Source of the DNA: Apiotrichum sp. Y4204
Taxonomy: Eukaryota; Basidiomycota; Tremellomycetes; Trichosporonales; Trichosporonaceae
DNA length: 64,000 nt
Reading direction: 5' to 3'
Assembly: GCA_025531455.1 (NCBI GenBank)
Contig: JAMYHL010000028.1
Location: forward strand, 124,001-188,000
Position 1 is the stretch's first letter; each line of letters starts with the position of its first letter. This document shows positions 1 through 11,572 of the stretch, one piece after another. A model generated the notes under the pieces. It had not been told where the DNA came from. It ran no database searches and saw only the letters and a list, made by a program, of their open reading frames with translations. Both the position numbers and the translations under genes were made by a program.

Positions 1-86
1 TGCATAGCTGCATATTTATTTCGGTTTCACTCATCTGCTCGTAGCACAGTATTCACAGCCCCGGGAAGAGGCAACACTTCTACTCT

Positions 87-560
87 CTACCAGCGGCCGT
101 AGCTGCCCTGGTTGTCGTCGCGGCGCGGCGAGCGGCGACCCTGGTGCTGCTGCTGCTGCCAGTCGGGCGTGCCAGACGGCTGGTTGTACGAGTCGTGGCC
201 GTGGCCCTGGTTCTGGTTCCACCCGCCCTGCTGGTGGCCGCCGTGGTGGCCTCCCGGAGGACCAGACGGCTGCTGGTACGAGCCGTAGCCGCCCTGCTGC
301 TGACCGTAGCTGTCCTGTTGGCCGTAGCTCTGCTGCTGGCCGTAGCTCTGCTGCTGGCCGTATCCACCGCCTCCGCCGCCGTAACCTCCCTGCTGGTGGC
401 CGTAACTACCCTGCTCCTGGCCATAGCCGCCGCCACCCTGGTTGTGGCTTTGCTGTTGCTGGCCATAGCCGCCACCCTGGTTGTGGCTCTGCTGTTGCTG
501 GCCATAGCCACCACCGCCGCCGCCGTAGCTGCCCTGCTGTTGGCCATAGTTGTGGCTCGC
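87..560 (-). repeat. GGYGQQQ/SYGQQ coding repeat in the HET-C tail
   Basis: Degenerate coding repeat rich in Gly, Gln, Tyr, His and Ser, built from units such as SYGQQQ, GGYGQQQQSHNQ and runs of six glycines. On the plus strand it appears as cagctgttgctggccatag-like units, which also creates a spurious 184-aa Leu/Val/Ala-rich reading frame at 144-698. Confidence 0.85.
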
Positions 561-2922
561 GTTCTCCGCCGCCTGCACGTCGCCCTCATCCAGGCCACCG
601 CGCCATGCGTTCGGTCCACCAGTGCCAAAGCCCTGCTGCCACGGCTAGATGTCAGCAACAAACACACACACAAGCACCCACCATCTTTCCGCCCATGATG
701 TCCTGACCGGCGTTGAGGATATTTGCGCCGGGGACGTGGATCTTGTGCTCCGCAAGCACCTGCTGGAGACCGCCGTCGGGAAGCATCGTGTTGTGGACGT
801 GACCGGTCGATGCCGAGTTGTCGCCAATACGACGGTTCTTGCCCGCCTTGACGTTCTCCGACGAAAGACGGTTGATAATCTCCCTCTGGTTGCTGCCCTG
901 CTCGTTGTACCACTTGGTGACAACCTCAATCATCTCGGTCTGTATGCGCGCTGCTGTCAGACATGAAGGGATGATCCGACTCACAGTTGCGGTTGTGCCA
1001 CGCCGGGTGGAAAAGACACTGCAGTAGCTCCTCGACAGTTTGCTGCGGGTTGACGTTCGGGTCCTCCCATGCCGTGACGATCTTCTCCACACCGACGCGC
1101 ACAATGCACTGCGCAATCTTGCCTGCAGGCTCGTTGAGGAGAACCGCGAAGTGGTCCTGTGTGTCAATACTACCACTAGAGCTGCTAGCGTACCTTGGAG
1201 AGATAAGAGTGGGTCGGGTCAGACGCGTTGTAGTTGTTCCACACCTCGTACTGGTCATGGGAGTCAATGACCTGCTGCGACGTAGAGTGGAGGACGGTCG
1301 AGGCCTGGCCGAGAAGCGGCTTGACGAACGGCTCCAAGGTGGTCATAATGAAGACGCTGACCGAACCGGAGATCTTGTCCAGGAAAGCGTTGAGACCGGG
1401 GATCTTCTCAAGAGTGTTCTCAATGCGCTTCGAGACCTTGTCACGGAAGGACAGGATCTGCCACAGAACCCTGTGCAGCTCCTGCGGGGACATGGTGCTC
1501 GGGTCCTGGGCGGAGGCGCGGATGTTGTTGACGTCGTCCATGTCACGCGAGAGGTCGCCGCCGACGCCGCCGGGGAGGTCGAAGAAGAGCTGGCGCAAAG
1601 CGTTCGAAGACGCGGACTGGCCGTCGGAGATCGAGCGCGCGTTGTTCATCGACTTGGTAAGCTCCGAAACCGACGCCTCAGAGAGCTTGTCCGACGCCTC
1701 GCCCATGAGCGAGTGAACGAAGTCGGCACCACCGAAGGTACCGGTGACGAGGGGGTACACTTCCTGGCCGTTCGGGGCCCGCACCTTGCAGTTGCGACCG
1801 ACGTGGGGGAACACGCTGTTGTGGCCCATGGAGATAAGGACTGGCGTTAGCAATGAGGAAAGATAGCACGAGGGAGACATCTCACCTAGCTCGCAGAAGT
1901 TGGAGTGCGCGGAAAAGTCCTCAAGGGTGTGGAGAGCCTGGCCGAGAAGGCGGAATGCCTCGTACTGGTCATCCTCCTTGCCCGTCTGCTTGAAGCGACG
2001 GCCCATCTCAATGCAGCCGAGGAGCGTGCGGCGGACGAGCGCCTTGGAGGTGTCCCAGTGGCCATTTTCTGCTGTCAGCGGGGAATGGGGGAGCGCTCCG
2101 AGCGCGCAATACCGGTATGCCTTGTACTCACCGTTCGCGATGTAGTTCTTCATGCCCGTCTGGGGATCAATCTCGAGCTCGCGAGGATCGACCGGGCCTC
2201 GGAGGCGTTGGTCAAACGACTTGGCATTGTCGGGGTATCCCTTGGGGTTGTCAATGTGCTCGGTAGGGAGGTAGCAGCCGAGGCGCTCCTTGGTGACCTC
2301 AAACTCGGCAGTGGCGTAACCGTGGGCTGAATGAGTTAGCGAAGTGGCCGTGGAGCAGACCCACCGAGGAAGCCGAGGACCATGACAAGGTTGAGAATGG
2401 TCTGGAGGGGGAGCTTGCCGAGACCAGCCGTGTCCACCGCCTGCGAGTCAGTGATAGATCGCCAGAGGTGGGCCGAGGCCGTGACAGGCAAAGCCCGATT
2501 TCAGTTGCCCTCGAAGCCTGATGACGCTCTGTCACAGAATCACGGCGTCACAAAGAACGCACCTGAGAGTAGTCGCGAAGCCAGTTGCCGCTTGAGAGTG
2601 AGCACAGCACGAAGCGAGTGACTCGAGTTACCAGACTTACAAGTAGATACGCTTGACGTCCAGACCCGAGAACTTTACGCTGCGGCCGAAGAAGCCGCCA
2701 CCAAGCGTCTTCGCCATGGTGGAGATAATGTCCTCGATATCACCATGACGGAAGGCCTTGTCCTCGACGTACGAGTAGCCGGGAATGTTACCTGCAGTCA
2801 GCAGTGCACAGGGCGGTCTGGCTAGATGTTGCGTACTCACCAGCACCAAAGGCGTATGCCTTCGGGGCAAACGAGAGGGCGATGACCGCCACTATGAGGA
2901 AGAGGAAGGCCGAGCGGGCCAT
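87..2922 (-). CDS. het-c: HET-C family secreted protein with Gly/Gln/Tyr-rich tail
   Basis: Homologue of filamentous-fungal HET-C, a secreted glycine-rich protein known for heterokaryon incompatibility; its role in a yeast is unknown. Ten exons join cleanly in phase (2841-2922, 2641-2791, 2563-2590, 2365-2440, 2132-2326, 1886-2068, 1194-1840, 985-1156, 682-950, 87-644) and give 786 aa. The start ATG is followed by a signal peptide (MARSAFLFLIVAVIALSF). Family landmarks follow: IPGYSYVEDKAFRHGDIED, FGNWLRDYSQAVD, ENGHWDTSKA, LEDFSAHSNF, NSVFPHVG, YPLVTGTFGG, DQYEVWNNYNASDPTHS and LNEPAGKIA. The last exon (186 codons) is a low-complexity tail of GGYGQQQ-type repeats ending in GSYGRW. Assignment to the family is firm. 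Incompatibility function is not implied. Confidence 0.93.
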
Positions 2923-5267
2923 TGTTGATGATGTTGCTGTTGTTCTTGGATTGACCAGGGAGAAGTGACGAAATGGAACGCGTTTTGTAGTGGTCGTTCC
3001 GACGTGTACAATCTCCTGGGAAGATAAGGAGATGGGAATGGAGATGAGAGAGGGAGAAAGAGGATGAATGAACAAACTAGGAATTGTCCGATCTGGTCAT
3101 GCAATGCATTCTCATCAGTCTCTCCGTTGCCCTTCCTTGTCTTCTGGGCTCCTGGTTGATTGGGGGGGCGCACGCCTGGCGCGCCTGGATTGACCTTCCA
3201 GCATCACAGCATCACCGCCACCAACACCGCCGGCTGCGCTGACGACGAAGGGAAAGGGGGGCAATACGGCATCTTCCTATAGAGAGGGATCTGCGTGGCA
3301 CTAGAGTGGAGGTCCCCTCCACCGCTGCGCCTCTGGGCCGTACGTGGTCCTCACACCCAGGCAATGCCATGCGCGGCTCAGCCGAGCCTTGGCGGTTAAC
3401 CCCCGTTTCTTCCCCCTTACAATGACACCGTATCACACCTCGGTCTTTGTTCCCCCGCAAATACCCCAGATTTCGATAGTCTCCGATCCACTAGATCACA
3501 CAGTGCACAATCATTGTCGTTTCCCCCTCGCGACAAAGCCGACAATCCAGGGGAAGGGATCGAAAAGGTCCCACCTGTCGATCACGCTAGAAGCACGTTT
3601 CAACGACGTGCACTTCGGTTCCGCGGTGATCCACAACAGGCGGTCCGTGCCCTGTGCCTGTCTGGGACGCGTTGCACCGGACACGCGCCTCCTCACTGTG
3701 ACACCGGATTGTGTGGTTCGCATGCCGCAGGCTGCACGGGAGCAGAGGATTTCCGATCCAAAATACGCAAAATGGTTATGATTAGGGCACTCGCGCATTC
3801 GGGGAGGTAACGGTGGTCAAGGGTGGGAAAACGTCACCCCGGCAGGAGAGCCGAGGATTGATGTCTCGCAGGGGTGGAGCTAATGTTTGTCTTGAAACGC
3901 GCCTCCCTCACTTGTTGTGCGCTCCCTGGCTGGATTCCTTACTTTTCAGCTGCGAATTTGTCCAACATTCTTCGTGCTATTGAGAGTATAAGATATGCAT
4001 GCGAGACATCAATAGGAGCACCGGCAGTGAATGTTACATTATCAAAGAGGAGGTAACGCTAGACATTAGCAAGTGTGGCAAGTGTGGGAATGGAGAGATG
4101 TCGAGGGATGGAGCGAGGGAAAGTAGGAACCACGATGAAAGGCCCCTGTGCCCCCTGTGCCGTCCGGATAACCCGCAATCTCTCTGCACTCTGGTGTTTT
4201 GCGCCAGGTTCGAAAAAAGGGCAAACAACAAACACAGGACTCTACCAGTCTCTATGCAGCCAGCCAGCCAGCCAGTTGGCCTAGTGGCCCAGTGCCCATT
4301 GTCCCGTCATTTGTCCCGTTCTGGACAAACACACATCCACTTTTCCCAGCCAGGAAGCGCTAGGAAGCGCGTTTGTTGGCGCCATATCGTTACCAGTCAC
4401 TGGGTCACTAGCAGTCACAGTGCAGCAAGCAGTACCCACCCACTTGTACAACCTGTTACCGGCTTCCTGTCAACATTCTCCATTCCCCATCCGCCTCTCT
4501 CCACACCCTTCTTCTCACCCCTCTTTTGTCCGTCCGTTCGTTCGTTCACTCTCGCGTTTTCGACCTTTTTTACTCCTCCTTTCGACTCGGCGACCCTTTC
4601 GACACGGCTCTCCAGCTCTTCCTTTATATTCCTCATCTTCCTTAGCCACACCTTTTCTTTCAACTTCACCTTTTGCCGCAGTCGCGCCCCACCTACCACT
4701 CTTGGACTCTCGCGGCCCGTCACAAGCGCTCATCGACTCACACTGCCCCCTCACTCGCGTCGAATCGCTCACGTCCACAGACTCCCAATACGTGAGTTAG
4801 GCATCGTGAGACACGGAGGATCGCGTTGCAGGGAAAGGAGAAGGGGAAACATCACTAGCGCAGCGCACAGTACTCTCTGGTCACTGTGGCCGGAGGCATA
4901 GTGGTCAATGCGCGCTGTCCATGATCACAAACAGCAACAACGGTGGCGCCAGCATCGAGTTCAGCACATCCGGCGTTCTGGTACACTCCGCAATCAGCAG
5001 GCAGGGTAGCACAGTGTCCCCACGGCCAGCGCCAAGACACGCAGTTGGTCACAGCCTTCTTGTGTGCACGTATACACGCTGGCTGGCTGGCAATGCTGCC
5101 ATCAGCACACACATCGGACCACTCTGTTTACCTTTGCCTGGTCCCATCACTCACTCCTACTATCTTCCCATCATCACCACACGGCGTCTTGTTCACATTC
5201 TCTTGTTTTCGTCCCCCTCCATTTCCCTTCCCTTGATCGTCTTTCTCTTTAACCCACACTCTTTACC
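2923..5267. other. Divergent intergenic region, 2.3 kb
   Basis: Lies between the starts of the HET-C gene (minus) and the PH-repeat gene (plus), so it should hold both promoters and 5' leaders. The plus strand from about 4480 to 4700 and 5150 to 5260 is strongly pyrimidine-rich (CTC/TTC runs), as in fungal leaders. A GTGAGT donor-like site at 4792 could start a 5'-UTR intron. The 300-aa open frame at 3999-4901 is Ser/Thr/Pro/Phe low complexity with no domain and is not called. Confidence 0.6.
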
Positions 5268-8200
5268 ATGGAAGCGGACTCGGAGCTGACAGAAAGAGAC
5301 GCCCCGCGCCCTCCGAGGCAGCCTAAACCAACACACGGCGAAAACCCCTTGCGGCCTGGATCGCCAGTACCTCCACGACGGAGACGTAAACGCGCGACAC
5401 GGCCAAACATCCACTGGGCGATGGAGGACCCATTCGAGTCGACTCCGGTCCCAGACGTCCCCGGCGCTGGGTTGCGCGTTGCCACCGGCGCCAGCCGTCA
5501 CATGGTACCGCCTCCCCAGATTTCGCCCGCGATGCAGCTTGAGCGCGTTCCTTCCCCCGATGTCCTCACGGCCGATATGACCGCCAGCTCTTTGCGCGCC
5601 AACCTCCAGGCGCTCCTGGAGCACAAGTCGGGGCAGCTGCAGATGGTTGGAACCATGGGGCAAAAGATTCTTGCACAGCAGGCCGAGCTGGAAGAACGAA
5701 TTCAGGCCCTTGGCGAGGTCGAGACGGACGCAGAGGAGCTTGATGACTCCATGCGCGACAAGCTTCTCGAGCTGCAGGAAGCCATGAAGGGATGGGACTC
5801 GGATAACCAAGGTATCATGCGGGAGATTCAGGCCCCCAAGGTGAGACTCATGCCGGCTGGAGCCGATAGACGCAACAGGTTGCTGACAACACCAACAGTT
5901 CCCCTCTGGATCGCCAGTGCCCGTGACGCCAAGCAAGGCAAATGGATCCCACACTCCAGCACCAAGCACACTCACTCGTCGTCAGCGCAATACCGCCCAG
6001 CACCGTGCTATGGATATGGAGTTTGCCACTGAGATCGGTCAAAACCTCTTAGTGGAGGTTCGTCGGCTGCAGGCCCTGTTGAATGAACGCGACCGCGCAC
6101 TTTCCCAGTTTGGGGAGGACAAGGAGAGCTGGGAGGCCGAGCGGAGTAACCTCATCACTGCCGTGAAGACCGCAGAAACCACTGCTGGTGGGTAGGGATA
6201 GGTTTTGTTTATGCTAACGGCAGAACGCTACAAGGATGATCACTGGAACCTCGAGGTAGCTCTCCAGGAGCTGCGGTCACAACACTCGGACATGCAGACG
6301 CAGTTCACAAAGTCGTCCGCAGAACAAGCCCGGCTCACAAAGACGCTTGCAGCTGTGCGCGAGGCTGCCGAAACACACAAATCGGAAGCCGAGCGTCACT
6401 CGCAGACTATCGGTGAAATGAAAGCCAAGCACGAGACCGACATGGCCCAGGCAAGACGCGAAACGGCTGGTCTCGCCCGCGAGAAGAGCGACCTCATCGC
6501 GGAGCTTGCCACGGAGCGCAACCGCCTTGGACAGGCATTGAAGGCTCGCGCCGTGCGCGGAGCGTCTCCCGCCGTCAACGCCGTTATGGAGGATGGAGAC
6601 GAGGACTTGTTCGGCCCTGGAGGCTCCAGCCCCCGTCGTCGTGGCCCCGGCTACGATCACAATGCGAATGAGAACGCCCTTGCACCATCGCAGCTGTACA
6701 GTGAATTCGACTCGCCTGACAGCACCCCGCCCCGCGTGGCCCAGCGCGCGCCTCTTGGTGAGATCTATACCAACGAGGAGGTAGACCAGCTTCGTCAGTC
6801 GCTCGCCGAGGCCACCGCCGAGATTGCCACTCTGAAGGCTTCGCAGAACAACAAGCCTGTGGCAGCCTCTGGACCACCGGTGGACGAGTTTGGTGCCTTT
6901 GGTGGCGACTTTGGGACGGTTGGTAGCATGCGCGGAGGCAAGAACGGCAGCACCCGCGGACGTCGCGGACGTGGCGGGCGTCTTGCTGGTACCCTGACAC
7001 GCAAGAACGGTCTGCCTCGTCCTGTATCTGACATCTTCGCCGCCTCGCCCGACCAGAGCTTCAACACGAGCAGCTCTGGAACTCCTGATCTTCTCCGCCA
7101 GCGCGAGGGTCAACCCGAGGCACTGACTCCAACCGGTGCATCTTCCCGTCAGTCGCGCGGCATTGAGAGCCTCGGCGATGAACTCGACAACAACCTCGAG
7201 GCCTCTGGACACCAGCGCACATACTCGGCTGCTTCGAGCCGCGACTTTTCCGACGATTACGACACCGCTCTCTCGCAGGAAGACCACGACGTGCCCTACT
7301 CTCAGGGCATGACTCTCAGCGACGAGCTCATCTCGCCGACCTCTTACTCAGATGCCGGTGTCATGACTGAAGAGAGTTCTCCCATCGACGGCGACACCAC
7401 ACCCTCCAAGAAGGCGATCGCCCTCCCCGCGTTTGTCAACCTCAATGACGAAATCGCCGACACCGGCGGAGAGACCGAGTTTGAAGACGCTCGCGACGCC
7501 CCCACCCCTGTTCCTCGCTCTGAGGTTGCTACCGACACCGAGGCCTACATAACCGCCACCGCCGGCGAATCGTCGGCAGGCGAAGACTCGGACGACCCTC
7601 GCCCTCGACACAGCACTCTTGCGCCCCTCGGCCTTGGCCTCAGCACCGCTGTCGCTGCAGCTGGAGGCTGGGCCGGTGCCCGCCGCCTCTCCCGTCGTGC
7701 CAGCCGCGAGACCCGCGCGGTCGAGCAGGCCCCGAAGGTGGTGGAGAAGGAGGTTATCCGCGAAGTCATCAAGGAGGTGCCTGTCGAGAAGATTGTCGAG
7801 AAGGAAGTCATCAAGGAGGTCCCGGTCGAGAAGATCGTGGAGAAGGAGGTCATCAAGGAGGTCGAAGTCATCAAAGAGGTGCCCGTCGAGAAGATCGTCG
7901 AGAAGCCTGTCGAGGTCATCAAGGAGGTCGAGGTCATCAAGGAGGTCGAGAAGATTGTCAACGTCCCCGTCGAGGTCATCAAGGAAGTTGAGGTCATCAA
8001 GGAGGTCGAGGTCGTCAAGGAAGTTGAAAAGATTGTCAACGTCCCTGTCGAGGTGATCAAGGAGGTCCCCGTTGAGAAGATCGTCGAAAAGGAGATCATC
8101 AAGGAGGTTCCCGTCGACCGTATCGTCGAGGTTCCCGTCGAGGTAATCAAAGAGGTCGAGGTCATCAAGGAAGTCGAGGTCATCAAGGAGGTCGAGAAGA

Positions 8201-10982
8201 TCGTTGAGGTCCCCGTCGAGGTCATCAAGGAGATCGAGGTGATCAAGGAGGTCCCTGTCGAGAAGATCGTCGAAAAGGAGGTGATCAAGGAGGTCCCTGT
8301 CGACAAGATTGTCGAAAAGGAGGTCATCAAGGAGGTCCCCGTCCAAGTCTTCGTCGACAAGGAGAAGATAGTCGACCGCGAGATATTCGTCGACAAGCCC
8401 GTGGACAAGATTGTCGAGGTCGAAAAAATCGTCGAGGTGGAGAAGATTGTCGACCGCCCCGTCGAGAAGATCGTCGAGGTCGAGAAAATTGTCGAAGTCG
8501 AGAAGATCGTCGAGGTCGAAAAGATTGTCGAAGTCGAAAAGATTGTCGAAGTCCCGGTTGAAAAGATCATTGAGAAGGAAATGGTCAGGGAGGTCCCCGT
8601 CACCGTCGAGAAGATTGTCGACCGCCCGGTTGAGGTCATTGTCGAGAAGATTGTCGAGAAGCCTGTTGACAAGATTGTCGAAGTGCCCAAGATCGTGGAG
8701 GTCGAGAAGATTGTCGAAAAGGTTGTCGAGAAGGTCGTCGAAGTGCCCGTCGAAAAGGTTGTCGAACGCACCGTCGAGGTCCCCGTCAATGTTGACGTGG
8801 AGAAGATCGTCGAGAAGGAGGTCATCAAGGAGGTGCCCGTGGAACGCATCGTCGAGGTCGAGAAGGTCGTCGAGAAGATCGTCGAGACCAAGGTCGAGGT
8901 CCCCGTCCCCTTCGAGGTGATCAAGGAGGTGGAAGTCATCAAGGAGGTCGTCAAGGAGGTTCCCGTCGACCGTGTTGTCGAGAAGATCGTCGAGGTCCCC
9001 AAGGTCGTCGAGAAGATTGTGGAGGTGCCAGTCGAGAAGATTGTGCGCGTCCCGGTCGAGAAGGTCGTGGAGAAGATTGTCGAGGTGGAGAAGATCGTGG
9101 AGAAGACGGTGGAAGTGCCCACCGTTGCGGAGCCATCGACTCCCGACGCCAACACCACGCCCATTCCCCGTTCTCCCGATCTTGGCTTCTTCCGTGTGTC
9201 GCCTGGCGCCAACTACGAGTTCCTCAAGGCACCACCACCACCGATGCCTGGTACGCGCCGCTCCCCACCGCGGACAATGTCCGAGGACATTCTTTCTTCC
9301 ACGCCACGCATGCGGGATCTTTCGACTTCGTCGTCCACGCCCGCAATTTCAGCCTCGCTCGACGGCCACGACATGCCACCCCCGCCATCGCCGATTCAGG
9401 GCGAACCCGACAAGTCGAACCCTCCCATGATGCACCTTCCCCCTCCCCCTGCCGTGCCCCCACCTGCGGGTACTGTTGTCAAGAAGATGTCTACCGGTCC
9501 TTCACGCCCCACCTCCCCGCCGCCAGACGACTTCCTCATGCGCGCCACCTCACCATCATCGTTTACCTCCGTCCGCCGTACGCAGCGCCGCAATGGCTCC
9601 AACAACATGGGCCCGCCGAGCACTCTCAACCGCCAGACTTCGCTCTCGTCTGTGCTCTCCGAGGCGCGTTCGCCGGTCCCGTCCAACGTTGCCGCCTGGG
9701 AGAAGTCTCGCGAGAGCGTTCGTCGTCGTGCCACTGCCGTCATAAACGAAAGCGGTCGTACCTCGGGCTACATCTCTGGCTCGAGCAGTATTTCAGACCT
9801 CCGCGAACGCGACCGCGTCAACTCGTTCTCGTCGGTTGACTCGGTCGTTGGTCCCCACAAGCGCCCGCCGCCGAAGCAGAACCCGACTGGCACTGACCCG
9901 GCCACCATCAACGCCATTACGCAGACGATGATTGGCGAGTACGCGTACAAGTACACTCGTCGCGCGATAGGCCGTGGCCTGTCCGAGAACCGTCACAAGC
10001 GGTTCTTCTGGGTTCACCCCTACACCAAGACGCTGTACTGGTCGACGCAGGACCCCGGAACCACGGCCGCCACCGAATCGAAGGCGAAGAGCGTGTACAT
10101 TATGGGCATCCGCGTCGTGGACGACTACAATGCCGCGCCTCCGGGCTTATACGCCAAGTCAATTGTCGTCAGCACGCTCAACCGCGAAATTCAGTTCACC
10201 GCGACCAGCCAGGACCGCCACGAAATGTGGATCACAGCGCTTGGCTTCCTTTTGCAGCACCAGGGACCGAACATGACCAACCCTGCAAACTTCAGCGTCT
10301 CCCAACACAGGGACAACATGCTGACTGCGACGACGATCCGCAACCGCCGTCTGAGCGTCATACCAGATGAGCACGGCAAGCTGCGCTCGTCGTCCTCGCG
10401 CATGAGCCTGCGCAGTCTGGAAGCGACGCCCAAAGCACTCCGCCCTAGCAGCTCGATGAGCACGTCGCGCAAGGCAGCCCAGATCTCGCGTTCCCACACC
10501 GAGTCTTCATATGCGAAGCGCCACGCCATCCCCCAGCCGATGTTCGGTGGCCACCGCTACAAGGGCACATACCGCGGTGCGCCGATTGACACGGACCGCG
10601 CAGCAATGGAGCGCGAGTATGGCCTGAACACCGGCAGCACAGGTGACGATGCCGACGAGTCATTCGAGGGCCTCGACAATGTTCGCGGTGAGTTCGCGCC
10701 ACAAGACAAGACATGAAAACACTTCCTTTCAAGTTGTTGATTGTTTGTTCGTTTGGCCATCCTACTTATTGCACAACAGTAACTGACTCTCCAGCATGCT
10801 GCGACGGCAAGCACCTCGTCGGTGACGGACACCACCACCACCGACCTAGCCGCGCCAGTGCCGCGTCCCCCGCTTTCCCCCCTGCATCTTCCTCTGTCCC
10901 CTCTACCCCCATACGCACCCAGACCCCGTCCATCCGCAGCCGGGCAAGCAGCATTCTCTCCACTGTCCGGCGCCGCGACTAA
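5268..10982 (+). CDS. Num1/Mcp5-type PH-domain protein with long V/I/E/K repeat array
   Basis: Probable cell-cortex anchor protein, by analogy with yeast Num1 and fission-yeast Mcp5, which tether dynein and mitochondria through a C-terminal lipid-binding PH domain. Four exons (5268-5840, 5899-6187, 6224-10687, 10795-10982) join in phase and give 1,837 aa. Order: a disordered N-terminus; coiled coil (about residues 110-390, including EFATEIGQNLLVEVRRLQA and an E/R/K-rich stretch); a disordered region; a repeat array at about residues 793-1253; a Pro-rich linker; the Mcp5-type PH domain at about residues 1514-1640 (YAYKYTRRAI, NRHKRFFWVHPYTKTLYWS); and a Ser/Arg-rich tail ending in STVRRRD. The ATG at 5268 is the first in frame and follows a pyrimidine-rich leader. 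The domain class is well supported; the cortical role is inferred. Confidence 0.88.
7735..9122 (+). repeat. Degenerate 14-residue coding repeat (EVIKEVPVEKIVEK)
   Basis: About 460 codons made almost only of Val, Ile, Glu, Lys, Pro and occasional Asp/Arg. The commonest unit is EVIKEVPVEKIVEK, shuffled with shorter EVEKIV and VPVEKIV modules. At DNA level it is GAGGTC/ATCAAGGAG/AAGATCGTC repeats. The array causes a spurious 555-aa Ser/Thr-rich frame on the opposite strand (7545-9212). Confidence 0.9.
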
Positions 10983-11572
10983 GTCCGACCGCCAATCCAT
11001 GTCCTAGTCCCGTACCGTATCTCCGAATCACACTGTGATTCACCAGCATACTCGCGTTCCGTGAACGCCCGCCGCCTATATTTTGGTCAACTTGCGCCCG
11101 CGAGTCGCCTGTTCTATATATGCTTTCCCAGCTTCTGCTCCTGTGTTTGTCTCGTTCTCGGGCTCACTCTCTTCGATTCTTATAACTCGCCCCGCACACT
11201 CAGCTCGCACACACACTCACGCTCACTCCCCTTTTCCCTCTCACATCCCATCTCCCACCCACATACACTCCCTCATCATGCCCGTATACCCTGTGCCTGT
11301 GCTTGTATTCCGCATCCCGTACCAAAAACGGCGGTTGAAATGTGACAATGTCTCAGATGCAAAGACGCACAACTACGATTGGGAGTGCCGCATTCAGGTG
11401 GAAAGGAGATGGAATACGTGCAAAGACCATTGCCTCCGGAGGGCCTCTACGGGGTCTCAAGGGGCCTCCAGAGGAGAGGATCGATGCGGTTTCAGGCCGG
11501 CTTCAACCTGCTCCATAACAGAAAGATTATTCCTCAAACGCGTGCATTCTAGATATTCTGCAAGGGGGCAAC
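10983..11572. other. Convergent intergenic region with TATA-like element
   Basis: Separates the 3' ends of the PH-repeat gene and the UGGT gene. A TATATAT-like element near 11114-11121 is followed by a pyrimidine-rich stretch and an ATG at 11278 that opens a 121-codon frame running antisense into the UGGT 3' end. This could be a small gene or a non-coding transcript; protein-level support is absent. Confidence 0.35.

Noticed and set aside
3999..4901. 300-aa plus-strand open frame upstream of the PH-repeat gene
   Set aside because: Low-complexity Ser/Thr/Pro/Phe translation of pyrimidine-rich leader DNA, no domain or homology seen; more likely promoter and 5'-UTR.
7545..9212. 555-aa Ser/Thr/Ile-rich open frame on the minus strand
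   Set aside because: Antisense of the V/I/E/K repeat; its regularity comes entirely from the coding repeat.
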